Assembly: GCA_947475875.1 (NCBI GenBank)
Contig: CANJME010000006.1
Span: forward strand, 1 to 64,000
Reading direction: 5' to 3'
From: Caulobacteraceae bacterium
Lineage (GTDB): Bacteria > Pseudomonadota > Alphaproteobacteria > Caulobacterales > Caulobacteraceae
DNA: 64,000 nucleotides
The notes under the pieces were generated by a model. It made no database searches and had not been told where the DNA came from. It saw only the letters and a program-made list of their open reading frames with translations. Positions 46,089 to 55,927 of the stretch are shown here, one piece after another; positions within the stretch are counted from its first letter, which is position 1; every line of letters starts with the position of its first letter. The position numbers were made by a program, and so were the translations under genes.

Positions 46089-46865
46089 TCAGGCCGAGAA
46101 CTGCTCGGTCAGGACGCGTTCCTCGAAGCTTCTGCCAGCGTCGAAGAGCATGCACAGGTTCGTCTCGCGGTCTTCGGAGATGTGGACCTCGACGACGTCG
46201 CGCACCTCGAAGGCGTCGGCGACGGCGGCCACCGGCCGCTTGTCGGCCTCGATGACCTCGAAGGTGACGCGGGCGTTGTGGGGCAACAGCGCGCCCCGCC
46301 AGCGGCGCGGACGAAAGGCGCTGATCGGCGTCAGCGCCATGACCTCGGCGTTGATCGGGATGATCGGCCCATGGGCCGAGAGATTATAGGCGGTCGAGCC
46401 GGCGGGGGTGGCGACCAGGGCGCCGTCGCAGACCAGTTCTGCCATGCGGACCTTGCCGTCGATAGAGATGCGCAGCTTGGCCGTCTGGCTGGTCTGGCGC
46501 AGCAGGGAAACTTCGTTGATGGCGAGCGCCCGGTGCTGGCGGCGATTGCGGTCGATGGCCACCATGACCAGCGGGTGGATGGTGGCGCGCTCGGCCGCGT
46601 TGATGCGATCCAGCAGGCCGTCCTCGGCGAAATCGTTCATCAGAAAGCCGATGGAGCCGCGGTTCATGCCGTAAACCGGGGTCGGGCGCCCAATCTGGTC
46701 GTGCAGGGTTTCCAGCATGAAGCCGTCGCCGCCGAGGGCGACGATGACCTCGGCGTCAGCCATGGGAACGCCGCCGTAAGTGCTTTCCAGCCGCGCGCGC
46801 GCTTCCTGCGCCTCGGGCCGGGCGCTGGCGACAAAGGCCAGACGGGAGATTTTCCGCACGTTCAT
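46089..46865 (-). CDS. nadK: NAD kinase
   Basis: This 258-residue enzyme phosphorylates NAD to NADP in the cytosol. The GGDG motif is in [16 protein letters not shown]; the NE/D motif is in [10 protein letters not shown], and [18 protein letters not shown] is the Gly-rich family block. The Caulobacter-type length is short. It converges on gspD, 3 nt apart, and follows the DUF2336 gene with a 45-bp gap. Confidence 0.95.
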   Translation of the reverse strand: MNVRKISRLAFVASARPEAQEARARLESTYGGVPMADAEVIVALGGDGFMLETLHDQIGRPTPVYGMNRGSIGFLMNDFAEDGLLDRINAAERATIHPLVMVAIDRNRRQHRALAINEVSLLRQTSQTAKLRISIDGKVRMAELVCDGALVATPAGSTAYNLSAHGPIIPINAEVMALTPISAFRPRRWRGALLPHNARVTFEVIEADKRPVAAVADAFEVRDVVEVHISEDRETNLCMLFDAGRSFEERVLTEQFSA

Positions 46866-46910
46866 GGGCGGAGAAAGCGCGAGGGCGCCGGGCTTGTCAA
46901 ATCGAGGGGT

Positions 46911-48038
46911 TTAGGCGGCCGCCACGCGCTTGAGCACGTTGCGGGCCTTTTCGGGATCGCCGACGCCGAAGGCGGCCATGGCCCGGCGGCCTTCTTCGGG
47001 ACCGCCACCGGGACGGTGCTGGTTCAGCTCGCGCACCAGGCGCAGCACGGTGTCATAGACCGAGCGGTCGATGCCGGCCGAGACGCAGGCCAGGGCCAGC
47101 AATTGAGGTTGAGCCGAGTTTATGGCGTGCTCGATGGTTGAAACCGGCACATCGATACGGCGGGCGAGCGCGGCCACGAACAGGCCCAGCCGCTGGTCGC
47201 GCAGCGCCTTGACCAGGAAGCCGGGGCGCAACTGCCCGGAATCGTGCAGCTTTTCGACCAACCGCCGTTCCATTTCGGCGCGCTCTTCGATGGAGGCGAC
47301 CATGGGCGAGCGTTTCGGCCCGGCGACCACATCGCCGAACTGGGAGCTCTTGACCGCCTCGGCGATTTCCCGGTCGAGCTTTTCGGCGTCGACGCGGAAG
47401 CGGCTGACGATGGCCGAGCGAAGGGACTGGCCGACCCAGACATAGAGCTGTTCGGCCATGGGCGGGGTCAGGCGCGGATGGCGCACCAGGGGCGAGCGGA
47501 TCGAGGCGACCTTGCGCGAGGCGTCCAGCAGCCGGCTCATGCCGGCCTCGGAAATGGCGGCGGTGTCGTTGCCGGCCAGCGCCGTCATGACGCCGGGATC
47601 GCCGGTCGCCAACAGCTTTTCGACAATGGTCTCGCCGATGGCCGGGCGCGCGGCCACCGAGACCTGGTGCTCCAGGGTGGCCAGGGCGAGGATGCGGACC
47701 AGATCGGCGTCTTCCAGCACCGGGCTTTGGGCGATAACCGGCCGGGCGATCTCGATCTCGTCGAGCGCCAGCACATTGATCAGGGCGTGCGGCGCCCATT
47801 CGGCGGCGGCCAGGCGCTGCGACAGGGCCTGGCGGATCTGACGTTCGGCATTGGCGACCAGGGTCATGAACACCGAGTTCATCAGCGCCTGGACGGGCGC
47901 CTCGATCCGCTCAGCCCCGTGCTCGGACGCCGCGCACAGGTCGACCAGCGCCAGCAACAGCTTTTCCCGGTCCTCCGGGTCGCTGCTCTTGGCGAGAGCC
48001 AGGATTTCAGTCGGTTCCATAGGGGTAAGCAAACTCAT
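46911..48038 (-). CDS. DUF2336 domain-containing protein (second paralogue)
   Basis: This 375-residue all-helical soluble protein matches the DUF2336 pattern: LAATLEHQVSVAARPAIGETIVEKLL-like ATLEHQVSVAARPA and LRPGFLVKALRDQRLGLFVAALA. It shares architecture with the protein at 14167-15309. Upstream codons to 48137 are open; ATG 48038 (MSLLTPMEPTE) or ATG 48020 are both plausible. Function is unknown. It lies upstream of nadK. Confidence 0.82.
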   Translation of the reverse strand: MSLLTPMEPTEILALAKSSDPEDREKLLLALVDLCAASEHGAERIEAPVQALMNSVFMTLVANAERQIRQALSQRLAAAEWAPHALINVLALDEIEIARPVIAQSPVLEDADLVRILALATLEHQVSVAARPAIGETIVEKLLATGDPGVMTALAGNDTAAISEAGMSRLLDASRKVASIRSPLVRHPRLTPPMAEQLYVWVGQSLRSAIVSRFRVDAEKLDREIAEAVKSSQFGDVVAGPKRSPMVASIEERAEMERRLVEKLHDSGQLRPGFLVKALRDQRLGLFVAALARRIDVPVSTIEHAINSAQPQLLALACVSAGIDRSVYDTVLRLVRELNQHRPGGGPEEGRRAMAAFGVGDPEKARNVLKRVAAA

Positions 48039-48165
48039 CCCACCACGTCTTTGAGACGCGATCATGAGGGCTTGGAATGAAAAGAGGCTTAAATCACCTT
48101 GACGCACACCCCCGCGGGGCCGATTTTCCACATTCAAGTCACGAACTTACAGGAAGGCGCCCCCA

Positions 48166-48942
48166 ATGGCTGACGGCTCGATGGTCAAAGCCCCCTCACT
48201 GCGGGGCAAGGTATCGGAAGGCGAATGGCAGGCCCGCGTGAACCTGGCCGCGCTCTACCGGCTGGTGGCCTACTACGGCTGGGATGACCTGATCTTCACG
48301 CACATCTCGGCGCGTGTGCCGGGGCCGGAGCATCACTTCCTGATCAATCCCTATGGCCTGTTCTTCGAGGAGATGACCGCCTCGTCCCTGGTCAAGATCA
48401 ATCTGGATGGCGAAATCGTTCAGGACACTGAATACGGCGTCAACGCCGCCGGCTTCACGATCCACTCGGCGATTCATGGCGCGCGCGAGGACGCCAAGTA
48501 CGTGATGCACCTGCATTCGGATCAGGGCGCGGCGGTCTCGGCCCAGAAGGAAGGGCTGTTGCCGCTCACCCAGCATGCGCTGACCTGCATCCCGCGCCTG
48601 GCCTATCATGACTATGAGGGTATCGCGCTGAACCTTGGCGAGCGCGAGCGGATCATCGCCGACATGGGCGACAAGACCATGCTTTTGCTGAAGAATCACG
48701 GAACCCTGACGGTTGGCGAAACCGCCGCCCAGTGCTGGGTCGCCATGTGGTTCCTCGAACGGGCCTGCAAGCAACAGGTCATGGCCCTGGCCGGTGGGCG
48801 CGCCGAGGCGCTGATCGCCCCGAAGGCGGCGCAGGATGAAGTGGCGCTGCAGATTCAGTCCAACGCGGCGGTTTCGGCCGAGCTGGCCTGGCCCGGATGC
48901 CTGCGCCTGCTCGACCGCAAGTTGCCGGGCTACGACGCCTAG
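48166..48942 (+). CDS. class II aldolase/adducin family protein
   Basis: This 258-residue protein has the aldolase II fold: GWDDLIFTHISARVPG, HFLINPYGLFFEEMTASSLVKI, and the metal site VMHLHSDQG (HxH) with a third His in LLLKNHGTL. It could be an aldolase, epimerase or decarboxylase on a sugar phosphate or similar; the catalytic Glu of L-fuculose aldolase is not clearly placed. It stands alone, divergent from the DUF2336 gene. Confidence 0.88.
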   Translation: MADGSMVKAPSLRGKVSEGEWQARVNLAALYRLVAYYGWDDLIFTHISARVPGPEHHFLINPYGLFFEEMTASSLVKINLDGEIVQDTEYGVNAAGFTIHSAIHGAREDAKYVMHLHSDQGAAVSAQKEGLLPLTQHALTCIPRLAYHDYEGIALNLGERERIIADMGDKTMLLLKNHGTLTVGETAAQCWVAMWFLERACKQQVMALAGGRAEALIAPKAAQDEVALQIQSNAAVSAELAWPGCLRLLDRKLPGYDA

Positions 48943-49082
48943 CGCCGCTTTCAGAAACGACGACACTGTTCAGCCGGTCCAAATATTGCGAACGGGCAAT
49001 TTGGGCTGTCATATTCCTGATATAGCAGGCGCGTTTATGCCTTCGTTTTCCGCCCACACCCTGTCGGCCCCGGAGCGTCCTA

Positions 49083-50711
49083 TTGTTTAAGCGGCACTTT
49101 TTCCTCATCGGCGCGATTCTCGCCCTGGTGCTGATGGCCGGCGCCGGCGCGTGGAAGTTTATGCACAAGGATCCGGCGGGCGCTCCTGGCGGCGCCGGGG
49201 CTCCCGGCGGCGCGGCTGCCGGTGGCCGTGGCGGGGCGGCCGGCGGCGGCGCAGCAGGCGGCGCGCCCGGCCGGGGCGGTCCCGGTGGCGCGGCTGGCGG
49301 ACGAGGCGGCGGCGGCCGGGGCGGGTCGGTCGTCACCGCGGCGACCATTGTTCCTCACACCTTCTCCGACCGGCTGCAGGTGCTGGGCGTGGCCAAGGGG
49401 CGCGAGTCCGTGACCCTGACCTCTGTCGCGGCGGAGTATGTCGAGGCGGTGCGTTTCCGGCCCGGCGATCACGTCCAGCGCGGCCAGATCCTGATCGAGC
49501 TGAAACGCACCGAAGAGGACGCCGGCATCGTTCAGGCCCGTTCGGACCTCAATCTCGCCAAGCTTAACGCCGACCGCAACAACACCCTTGCGTCCAAGGG
49601 TGTGGTGACCCAGCAGCAGGCAGACGGCACGCAAGCGGCCTATGACCGGGCCAAGGCGGCGCTGGATGCGGCTGAATCGCGCGCCGGCGACCGGGTGATC
49701 CGGGCCCCGTTCGCGGGCCTGATCGGCCTTTCCGACATTGCGCCCGGCGCATTGATCTCGCCCGGCACGGCGATCGCTACTCTGGATGACACCGCGGTCA
49801 TGCGGGTCGATTTCGACGTTCCCGACCGGTTCCTGTCGCTGATCAAGGAGGGCGGGCGGATCACCGCCACCACCGACGCCTATCCGGGCGAGCAGTACAC
49901 GGGGCGGATCGCCAAGCTCGACACCCGCATCGACGAGCGCACCCGCACCCTAAAGGCGCGGGCCGAATTCCCGAATCCGGGCGAGCGGCTGAAGCCCGGC
50001 ATGCTGATGCGCGTCGGCGTCGACCGCGGCACGCGGGAATCGCCGGCCGCGCCGGAATCGGGCGTGCAGTTCACCGGCAACCAGGCCTTCGTTTTCCTGA
50101 TCGCCTCACGCAACGGCGGAAACTTCGCCGAGCAGCGCAATGTCATTGTCGGCGAGATGCAGGACGGCCTGGTGGAAATACGCGAAGGCCTGGTGGTCTG
50201 CGACCGCATCGTCGCCGACGGCCTCAACAAGGTTCAGCCAGGCGCCTCGCTGACGATCGGCGGGGCCGGCGGACGCGGCGGCGGCCGGGGTGGTCCCGGC
50301 GGCGCCGGCGCGGCGGGACGCGGTGCGGGCGCAGGTTCGGGACGGGGCGGCGGTGCTCCGGCCTCGGCGTCGGGACAGGGTCGCGGCGGTTCTCCGGAAG
50401 CGGCGGCGCAAGGCCGCGGCGGCTCGCCTGATCGGGCCGGCGGACGTTCGGGCGGCAGAGGCGGTCCGGGCGCTGGGCGTGGCGGACCCGGTGGGGGTCG
50501 AGGGGGACCCAGTGCCGGACGCAGCGGATCGGCGCCGGTCAACTGCAGCGCGCCGGGCGGTGGCCGTGGTGGTCCTGGCGGCGGGCGTGATGGCGGTCGT
50601 GGCGGAGCACCCGGCGGCGGCGCGCCTGGCGGCGCCCGTGACGGAGCGCTTGCCGGTGGCAATTATGGTGGCCGGGGCGGCCGCGCTGGCGGGGGAGCTC
50701 CGGCGCGATGA
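49083..50711 (+). CDS. RND efflux periplasmic adaptor with large Gly/Arg-rich regions
   Basis: This 542-residue HlyD/MFP-family protein starts at TTG 49083 (GGAG 7 nt upstream). A membrane anchor/signal (about 4-23) is followed by a Gly/Ala/Arg tract (31-81), then the adaptor core (about 85-390): lipoyl halves (VEAVRFRPGDHVQRGQIL, DRVIRAPFAGLIGLSDI), a short hairpin and a beta barrel. Residues 393-542 are another RGG-type tail with one Cys. It connects the RND pump with an outer-membrane channel, not encoded nearby. It overlaps the permease gene (ATGA). Confidence 0.9.
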   Translation: MFKRHFFLIGAILALVLMAGAGAWKFMHKDPAGAPGGAGAPGGAAAGGRGGAAGGGAAGGAPGRGGPGGAAGGRGGGGRGGSVVTAATIVPHTFSDRLQVLGVAKGRESVTLTSVAAEYVEAVRFRPGDHVQRGQILIELKRTEEDAGIVQARSDLNLAKLNADRNNTLASKGVVTQQQADGTQAAYDRAKAALDAAESRAGDRVIRAPFAGLIGLSDIAPGALISPGTAIATLDDTAVMRVDFDVPDRFLSLIKEGGRITATTDAYPGEQYTGRIAKLDTRIDERTRTLKARAEFPNPGERLKPGMLMRVGVDRGTRESPAAPESGVQFTGNQAFVFLIASRNGGNFAEQRNVIVGEMQDGLVEIREGLVVCDRIVADGLNKVQPGASLTIGGAGGRGGGRGGPGGAGAAGRGAGAGSGRGGGAPASASGQGRGGSPEAAAQGRGGSPDRAGGRSGGRGGPGAGRGGPGGGRGGPSAGRSGSAPVNCSAPGGGRGGPGGGRDGGRGGAPGGGAPGGARDGALAGGNYGGRGGRAGGGAPAR

Positions 50712-53700
50712 CGCTTTCGGACCTTTCGGTTCGCAGACCAGTGTTCGCCGCGGTGCTGGCGATCGCGCTGGTGGTGATCGGCGTGTTTGCATTCCTGCAG
50801 CTGACGGTGCGCGAACTGCCCAGTGTCGATCCCCCGCAGGTTTCGATCAGCACCACCTATATCGGCGCCTCGGCCGAAGTCGTTGAAGAGCGCATCACCC
50901 AGGTGGTGGAGCGGGCGATCTCCGGCATCCAGGGCATCGACCGGGTCAATTCCTCGTCCCGCGACGGCCGCAGCCAGGTCAACATCCTGTTCAAGCCGAA
51001 CCGCAAGCTGGAAGAAGCCGCCAACGACGTGCGCGACGCCGTCGGCCGCGTGCAGCGCCAGTTGCCGCTGGGCGTCGATCCGCCGATCACCAACAAGGCC
51101 AACGCCGATAGCCAGCCGATCGTGATCCTCAGCCTGACGTCGCCCAAGATGGACCGGCTGCAGCTCACCGACTACGCCAACCGCTATCTCGTCGAACAAC
51201 TGGCTTCGATCGATGGCGTATCGCAAGTGATGGTCGGCGGCGCCCAGAACTACGCCATGCGCGTCTGGCTCGACCCCGACTCCATGGCCGCGCGAGGCGT
51301 TACCGTCGAGGATGTTTCCAGCGCGCTCGCCTCCCAGAACGTCGAGCTACCGGCCGGTACCCTGGAATCGACCTCCAAGGATTTCACCGTGCGGGTGGCG
51401 CGCCAGTATTCACGGCCCGAAGATTTCGCCCAGCTGCCGATCACCACCTCGACCGCGGTTTCCGGCTCGGGCGCGCTTTCCAACACCAGCGGCAGCGGCA
51501 CGCCGACCACCACCGCCACCACGCCGGCGGTGCGCACGGGCGCGGCCTATATCACCCGCCTGGGCGATGTCGCCCGCATCGAGGAAGGCCCGGACGAGCG
51601 GCGCCGGTTCACCCACGCGGCCAAGAACGATGGAGTGGGATTCCGCGACCTCGTCAGTTTCCAGATCACCCGCCAGTCCGACGCCAACGACCTGGCCATT
51701 TCCAAGGCCGTTGAGAAGGCGGTGAAGGAGATCAACAAGTCCCTGCCCGAGGGGATGGCGCTCGAGGTCTCGGTCGACAATTCGGTGTTTACCTCCGAGG
51801 CGATCAAGGAAGTCTGGAAGACCATGGCCATCTCGCTGGGGCTGGTGGCTCTGGTCAACATCATCTTCCTGGGTAGCTGGCGAACGGCGCTGATCCCGAC
51901 CATCGTCGCGCCGATCTGTATTCTCTCGACCTTCATCGTGCTGGCGGTGTTCGGATTCTCGATCAATCTGCTCACCCTTCTGGCCCTGGTGCTGGCCATC
52001 GGTCTGGTGGTCGACGACGCCATCGTCGTGGTCGAAAACATCCAGCGAAGAATCGATGAGGGCGAGCCGCCGCTGGTGGCCGCCGAGCGTGGCGCCAAAC
52101 AGGTGTTCTTCGCGATCATCGCCGTGACCATGGTGCTGATGGCGGTGTTCGCGCCGATGATGGTGCTGCCGGGCTATACCGGGAAGCTGTTCGTCGAACT
52201 GGCCGTAGCGGTTGCCGCCGCCATCGCGTTCTCGGCCCTGCTGGCGCTGTCGATGTCGCCGATGCTGGCGTCCAAGCTGTTGCGTCCTGCCCGCACGCAG
52301 GGCGGTTTCGCCCGGCTGGTCGACGACGCCATCGGAGCTCTGCGCCGGTCCTATGTCAGCTCCTTGCGCGCCATGATCGGACGCAAGGCCGTGGCGGCGG
52401 GGGTGCTGGTCGTGCTGATCGCTCTGGGCGGCGTGGCGGCGGGCCTGTTCCTGACCCTGCCCAAGGAGCTGGTGCCCAACGAGGACCGCGGCCTGTTGCA
52501 GGTGAACGCGCAAGGCCCCGAAGGCGCGGGCTATGACTACACCCTGGGCGTCGCCGGCCAGCTGGAGAAGATTCTGCTGCCCATGGTGCAGGACAAGACC
52601 ATCGCCCGCGCGGTGGTCAACGCCGGCGGCGGCGGCAGCGGCGGGTTCGGCGGCGGCGGGTTCAACAGCGCCGGCGGGCAGATCGCCATGGCGCCCTGGA
52701 ACGAGCGCAAGATCACCTCTGACGAGGTCGCCCAGCGCATCAACCGCGAAGGCGCGCAGATCACCGGCGCGCGCGTCAACGCCTCGGTGCAGTCGCCGCT
52801 GGGACGCGGCGGCGGGGCGGCGGCCAACAGCTTCCAGATGATTGCCAAGGGCAACGACTACGAAGCGCTGAACACCTGGCTGCAGCCGATGATGGCGGCC
52901 CTGCGCGACAACCCGAATTTCGCGCGCATGCGCCTGGACTACGAGCCCACCTCGCCGCGTCTGCTGATCAACATGGACCGTGACAAGGCAGCGTCGCTGG
53001 GCATTCCCCCGCGCGCGATCGGCAATGTGCTTTCGACCATGCTGGGGTCAACCCGGGCGACCACCTACATCAAGAACGGCCAGGAGTATGACGTTGTCCT
53101 GCAGACGGACCTGGCCAACCGCCGCACCGAACAGGCGCTAGACAGCCTCTATGTCCGCTCAAGCCAGGGGGCCCTGGTGCCGCTGTCGAGCGTGGTCTCC
53201 ACCCAGATCCGGGGCGATACGCCCAGCCGCAACCACATCGACCGCGTGCGTTCGATCTCGCTGAACGCTGAACTGGCGCCCGGCTTTACCCAGCAACAGG
53301 CGATCGATTTCGTGCAGGCCGAGGCCGACAAACAGCCCGGCGGCGTGGTCATCGACTGGGGCAGCGCCACGCGCGACTATCTGCAGGGCCAGGGCGGCGT
53401 TGCGCTGGCGTTCGGCGGGGCGCTGGTGCTGGTGTTCCTGGTGCTGGCCGCCCAGTTCGAAAGCTGGATCCACCCGACCGTGATCATCTCCACCGTGCCG
53501 ATCGCGGCGCTGGGCGGGCTGTTTGCTCTGTTCATGGTCGGATCGAGCCTCAATCTCTACAGCCAGATCGGCCTGATCATCCTGATCGGCATCGCCGCCA
53601 AGAACGGCATCCTGATTGTCGAATTCGCCAACCAGAAACGCGATGAAGGCATGACCGTCAACGAAGCGATCCTGGAGTCCGCCTCGGTGCGTCTGCGCCC

Positions 53701-53965
53701 CATCATCATGACCTCGATCGCCGCGGCCTGCGGGGCCATTCCGCTGGTCCTCTCGCAAGGCCCCGGCGCGGCCAGCCGCTTCACCATCGGCGTCGTCATC
53801 TTCGGCGGCTGTCTGTTCGCGACGCTGCTGACGCTCTTCGTGGTGCCGGTGTTCTATTCGATGGTGGCGCGCTTCACGAAATCGCCCGAATGGAGCGCCA
53901 AACAGATCGAGGCCTACGAGGAAGAAGAACGCATCGGCGGGCATCTGCCGGCGCCGGCGGAGTAA
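50708..53965 (+). CDS. RND efflux transporter permease (AcrB/HAE1-like)
   Basis: This 1085-residue protein has the 12-helix RND plan with two large periplasmic loops. Proton-relay Asp residues are in LAIGLVVDDAIVVVENI; the second half has GLIILIGIAAKNGILIVEFANQKRDEG. The first loop shows PQVSISTTYIGASAEVVEERITQ. It has a Gly-rich stretch (GGGGSGGFGGGG) in the second periplasmic loop and an unusual Ser/Thr/Ala insert in the first. Substrates are unknown. The gene ends before a bidirectional hairpin terminator. Confidence 0.95.
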   Translation: MTLSDLSVRRPVFAAVLAIALVVIGVFAFLQLTVRELPSVDPPQVSISTTYIGASAEVVEERITQVVERAISGIQGIDRVNSSSRDGRSQVNILFKPNRKLEEAANDVRDAVGRVQRQLPLGVDPPITNKANADSQPIVILSLTSPKMDRLQLTDYANRYLVEQLASIDGVSQVMVGGAQNYAMRVWLDPDSMAARGVTVEDVSSALASQNVELPAGTLESTSKDFTVRVARQYSRPEDFAQLPITTSTAVSGSGALSNTSGSGTPTTTATTPAVRTGAAYITRLGDVARIEEGPDERRRFTHAAKNDGVGFRDLVSFQITRQSDANDLAISKAVEKAVKEINKSLPEGMALEVSVDNSVFTSEAIKEVWKTMAISLGLVALVNIIFLGSWRTALIPTIVAPICILSTFIVLAVFGFSINLLTLLALVLAIGLVVDDAIVVVENIQRRIDEGEPPLVAAERGAKQVFFAIIAVTMVLMAVFAPMMVLPGYTGKLFVELAVAVAAAIAFSALLALSMSPMLASKLLRPARTQGGFARLVDDAIGALRRSYVSSLRAMIGRKAVAAGVLVVLIALGGVAAGLFLTLPKELVPNEDRGLLQVNAQGPEGAGYDYTLGVAGQLEKILLPMVQDKTIARAVVNAGGGGSGGFGGGGFNSAGGQIAMAPWNERKITSDEVAQRINREGAQITGARVNASVQSPLGRGGGAAANSFQMIAKGNDYEALNTWLQPMMAALRDNPNFARMRLDYEPTSPRLLINMDRDKAASLGIPPRAIGNVLSTMLGSTRATTYIKNGQEYDVVLQTDLANRRTEQALDSLYVRSSQGALVPLSSVVSTQIRGDTPSRNHIDRVRSISLNAELAPGFTQQQAIDFVQAEADKQPGGVVIDWGSATRDYLQGQGGVALAFGGALVLVFLVLAAQFESWIHPTVIISTVPIAALGGLFALFMVGSSLNLYSQIGLIILIGIAAKNGILIVEFANQKRDEGMTVNEAILESASVRLRPIIMTSIAAACGAIPLVLSQGPGAASRFTIGVVIFGGCLFATLLTLFVVPVFYSMVARFTKSPEWSAKQIEAYEEEERIGGHLPAPAE

Positions 53966-53971
53966 CCTATC

Positions 53972-54008
53972 AACCGTCATCCCAGCGTTCGCCGGGATGA
54001 CGGTTTTT
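53972..54008. terminator. palindromic terminator between RND and amidohydrolase genes
   Basis: A 12-bp perfect stem AACCGTCATCCC / GGGATGACGGTT, followed by TTT, lies between two convergent stop codons. It is a single-hairpin member of the type 1 repeat family that could end both transcripts. Confidence 0.75.
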
Positions 54009-54017
54009 GGGGGGGGG

Positions 54018-55730
54018 TTAGACCTGCGGTCCCCTGACCAGCTTGCCGGGGAGCGCGCCGGTGGCCTGGCCCTCGCGATATATCACCTGGCCTGAGCAAA
54101 TCGTCGCCACATAGCCGTCGGCGCCTTGCAGGAGGCGTGAGCCGCCGGCGGGCAGGTCGGAGGCCATCAGCGGGGCGTGGAGGGCGAGGCGGTCCATGTC
54201 GATGACATTGACGTCGGCCTTGAGGCCAGGGGCAAGGCGGCCGCGATCGTTCAGGGATACGGCGGCGGCGGTGTCGGCGGTCTGGCGTTTGATCAGCCAG
54301 GGGATGTCGAGACGCCCGGTGGTCCGGTCGCGGCCCCAGTGGCTCAGCATATAGGTCGGGAAACTGCCGTCGGAGATCAGCCGCACATGGGCGCCGCCGT
54401 CGGAGAGGCCCGGCAGGGTGTTGGGCCGGGTCAGCATCTCGCGGCAAACGTCGAGGTTGTGGTCGGCATAGTTGGCGAACGGGGCATAGATGAAGCCGCG
54501 CCCTTCGTTCTGCAGCATCAGGTCGAGCGCCACCGCGCCGGGCGCCCGGCCCTCACGTTCGGCGATTGCGGAGATGCGCATTTCGGCGGGCGGTGAATAG
54601 TCGGGCGGATCGCCGAACGGGAATATCAGCGGCCACTCGGTGACGCGTTTCTTGTAGCCCCGCTGGGGCGCCTCGATCTCGTCGAGGAGCCGGGCCCGGA
54701 AAGCGGGCTCGCGCATTCTGGCGACGCGTTCAGCCAGCGGGAGGTCCTGGATTTCGGCGTAAGCCGGGGTGAAGCTGAACGGGTTGCGGCTGCTCTGCAG
54801 GCCAAGCAGCACGCCGATCGGCCGGGGCGCGACCTGGGCGCGCATGGGCAGGCCGTCGTCCACCGCCTGGTCCACGAGGGCCATGATCTCGCGCCAGTGC
54901 CCCGGCTGGGTGTGGCGTTGGGCGACCGAGATGGAGAGCGGGCGGCCGGAGATTTCAACCAGCTCGCGCAGCATGGCGAACTCCACCTCGAGCGAGGGGG
55001 TGTCGAAGTCCGAGATCACCTGCAACACGCCGGCATTGGCGTCTTTCAGGCCAAGCGCGATGCCTTTCAGCTCCTCGGCGGCGGCGCGCAGGGTGGGGGT
55101 GTAGTCGCCGGTGGCGGTGCGGTGGTTCAGCGAGCGGGTGGTGGTGAAGCCGAGGGCTCCGGCGCTAATCGCCTCGGCGGTGAGGACGCGCATGGCCGCG
55201 ACGTCGTCGGCGGTAGCCTCCTCGCGCCGGACCGCGCGCTCGCCCATGACATAGACCCGCAAAGGCCCGTGCGGCAGCTGGGCGCAAAGGTCGATGTCGC
55301 GGGGCCGGCGCTCCAGCACGCCGAGGTAATCGTCGAAACTCTCCCAACGGAAATCCAGGCCCTCGTGCAGGGCCGCGCCGGGGATATCCTCAACGCCTTC
55401 CATGAGTTCGATGAGTTTCAGATGGTCGGTGGGCCGCACGGGCGCAAAGCCGACGCCGCAATTGCCCATCACCGCGGTGGTGACGCCGTGCACGCTCGAA
55501 GGCGCCAGCCGATCGTCCCACACCGCCTGGCCGTCATAGTGGGTGTGGATGTCGACAAAGCCTGGGGTGACCAGCTTGCCTGTCGCGTCGATCTCCTCAC
55601 GGCCGGCGGCGTCGATGCGGCCGATGCCGGCGATGCGGCCGCCGGTGATGGCGACATCGCCCTCGAACAGCGGCGCGCCGGTTCCGTCAGCGATCTTGCC
55701 GTTGCGGATGACGAGGTCGGGTTGGGGCAT
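54018..55730 (-). CDS. N-acyl-D-amino-acid deacylase-like amidohydrolase
   Basis: This 570-residue enzyme has the amidohydrolase fold: the metal site HTH in FVDIHTHYDGQ, the D-aminoacylase segment GNCGVGFAP, and the C-terminal SDGGAHV with the catalytic Asp. It likely frees D-amino acids from N-acyl forms in the cytosol. Start at ATG 55730, with GGAGAGAGA directly upstream; the frame is open much further, through a repeat. No signal peptide. Confidence 0.9.
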   Translation of the reverse strand: MPQPDLVIRNGKIADGTGAPLFEGDVAITGGRIAGIGRIDAAGREEIDATGKLVTPGFVDIHTHYDGQAVWDDRLAPSSVHGVTTAVMGNCGVGFAPVRPTDHLKLIELMEGVEDIPGAALHEGLDFRWESFDDYLGVLERRPRDIDLCAQLPHGPLRVYVMGERAVRREEATADDVAAMRVLTAEAISAGALGFTTTRSLNHRTATGDYTPTLRAAAEELKGIALGLKDANAGVLQVISDFDTPSLEVEFAMLRELVEISGRPLSISVAQRHTQPGHWREIMALVDQAVDDGLPMRAQVAPRPIGVLLGLQSSRNPFSFTPAYAEIQDLPLAERVARMREPAFRARLLDEIEAPQRGYKKRVTEWPLIFPFGDPPDYSPPAEMRISAIAEREGRAPGAVALDLMLQNEGRGFIYAPFANYADHNLDVCREMLTRPNTLPGLSDGGAHVRLISDGSFPTYMLSHWGRDRTTGRLDIPWLIKRQTADTAAAVSLNDRGRLAPGLKADVNVIDMDRLALHAPLMASDLPAGGSRLLQGADGYVATICSGQVIYREGQATGALPGKLVRGPQV

Positions 55731-55787
55731 TTCTCTCTCCGGCGACCAGAATGGAGCGGGCCGGGAACAAAAGCCATACCCCTCTCC

Positions 55788-55912
55788 CCGCTCATCCCGG
55801 CGAATGCCGGGACCCAGATCCAGTCGCTGGCCGCTGGAGAGCAGTGTTTTCTTCGAAATTATCGGATGCGGAATTCTTTGATCTGGGTCCCGGCATTCGC
55901 CGGGATGAGCGG
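55788..55912. repeat. type 1 palindromic repeat pair, 33-bp arms
   Basis: Perfect 33-bp inverted arms lie at 55788-55820 and 55880-55912; each folds on itself (CCCGGCGAATGCCGGG). The spacer is 59 bp. A run of seven or more T follows the right arm. It separates the amidohydrolase gene from the SMP-30 gene. Confidence 0.88.
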
Positions 55913-55927
55913 ATTTTTTTGAGCTGT

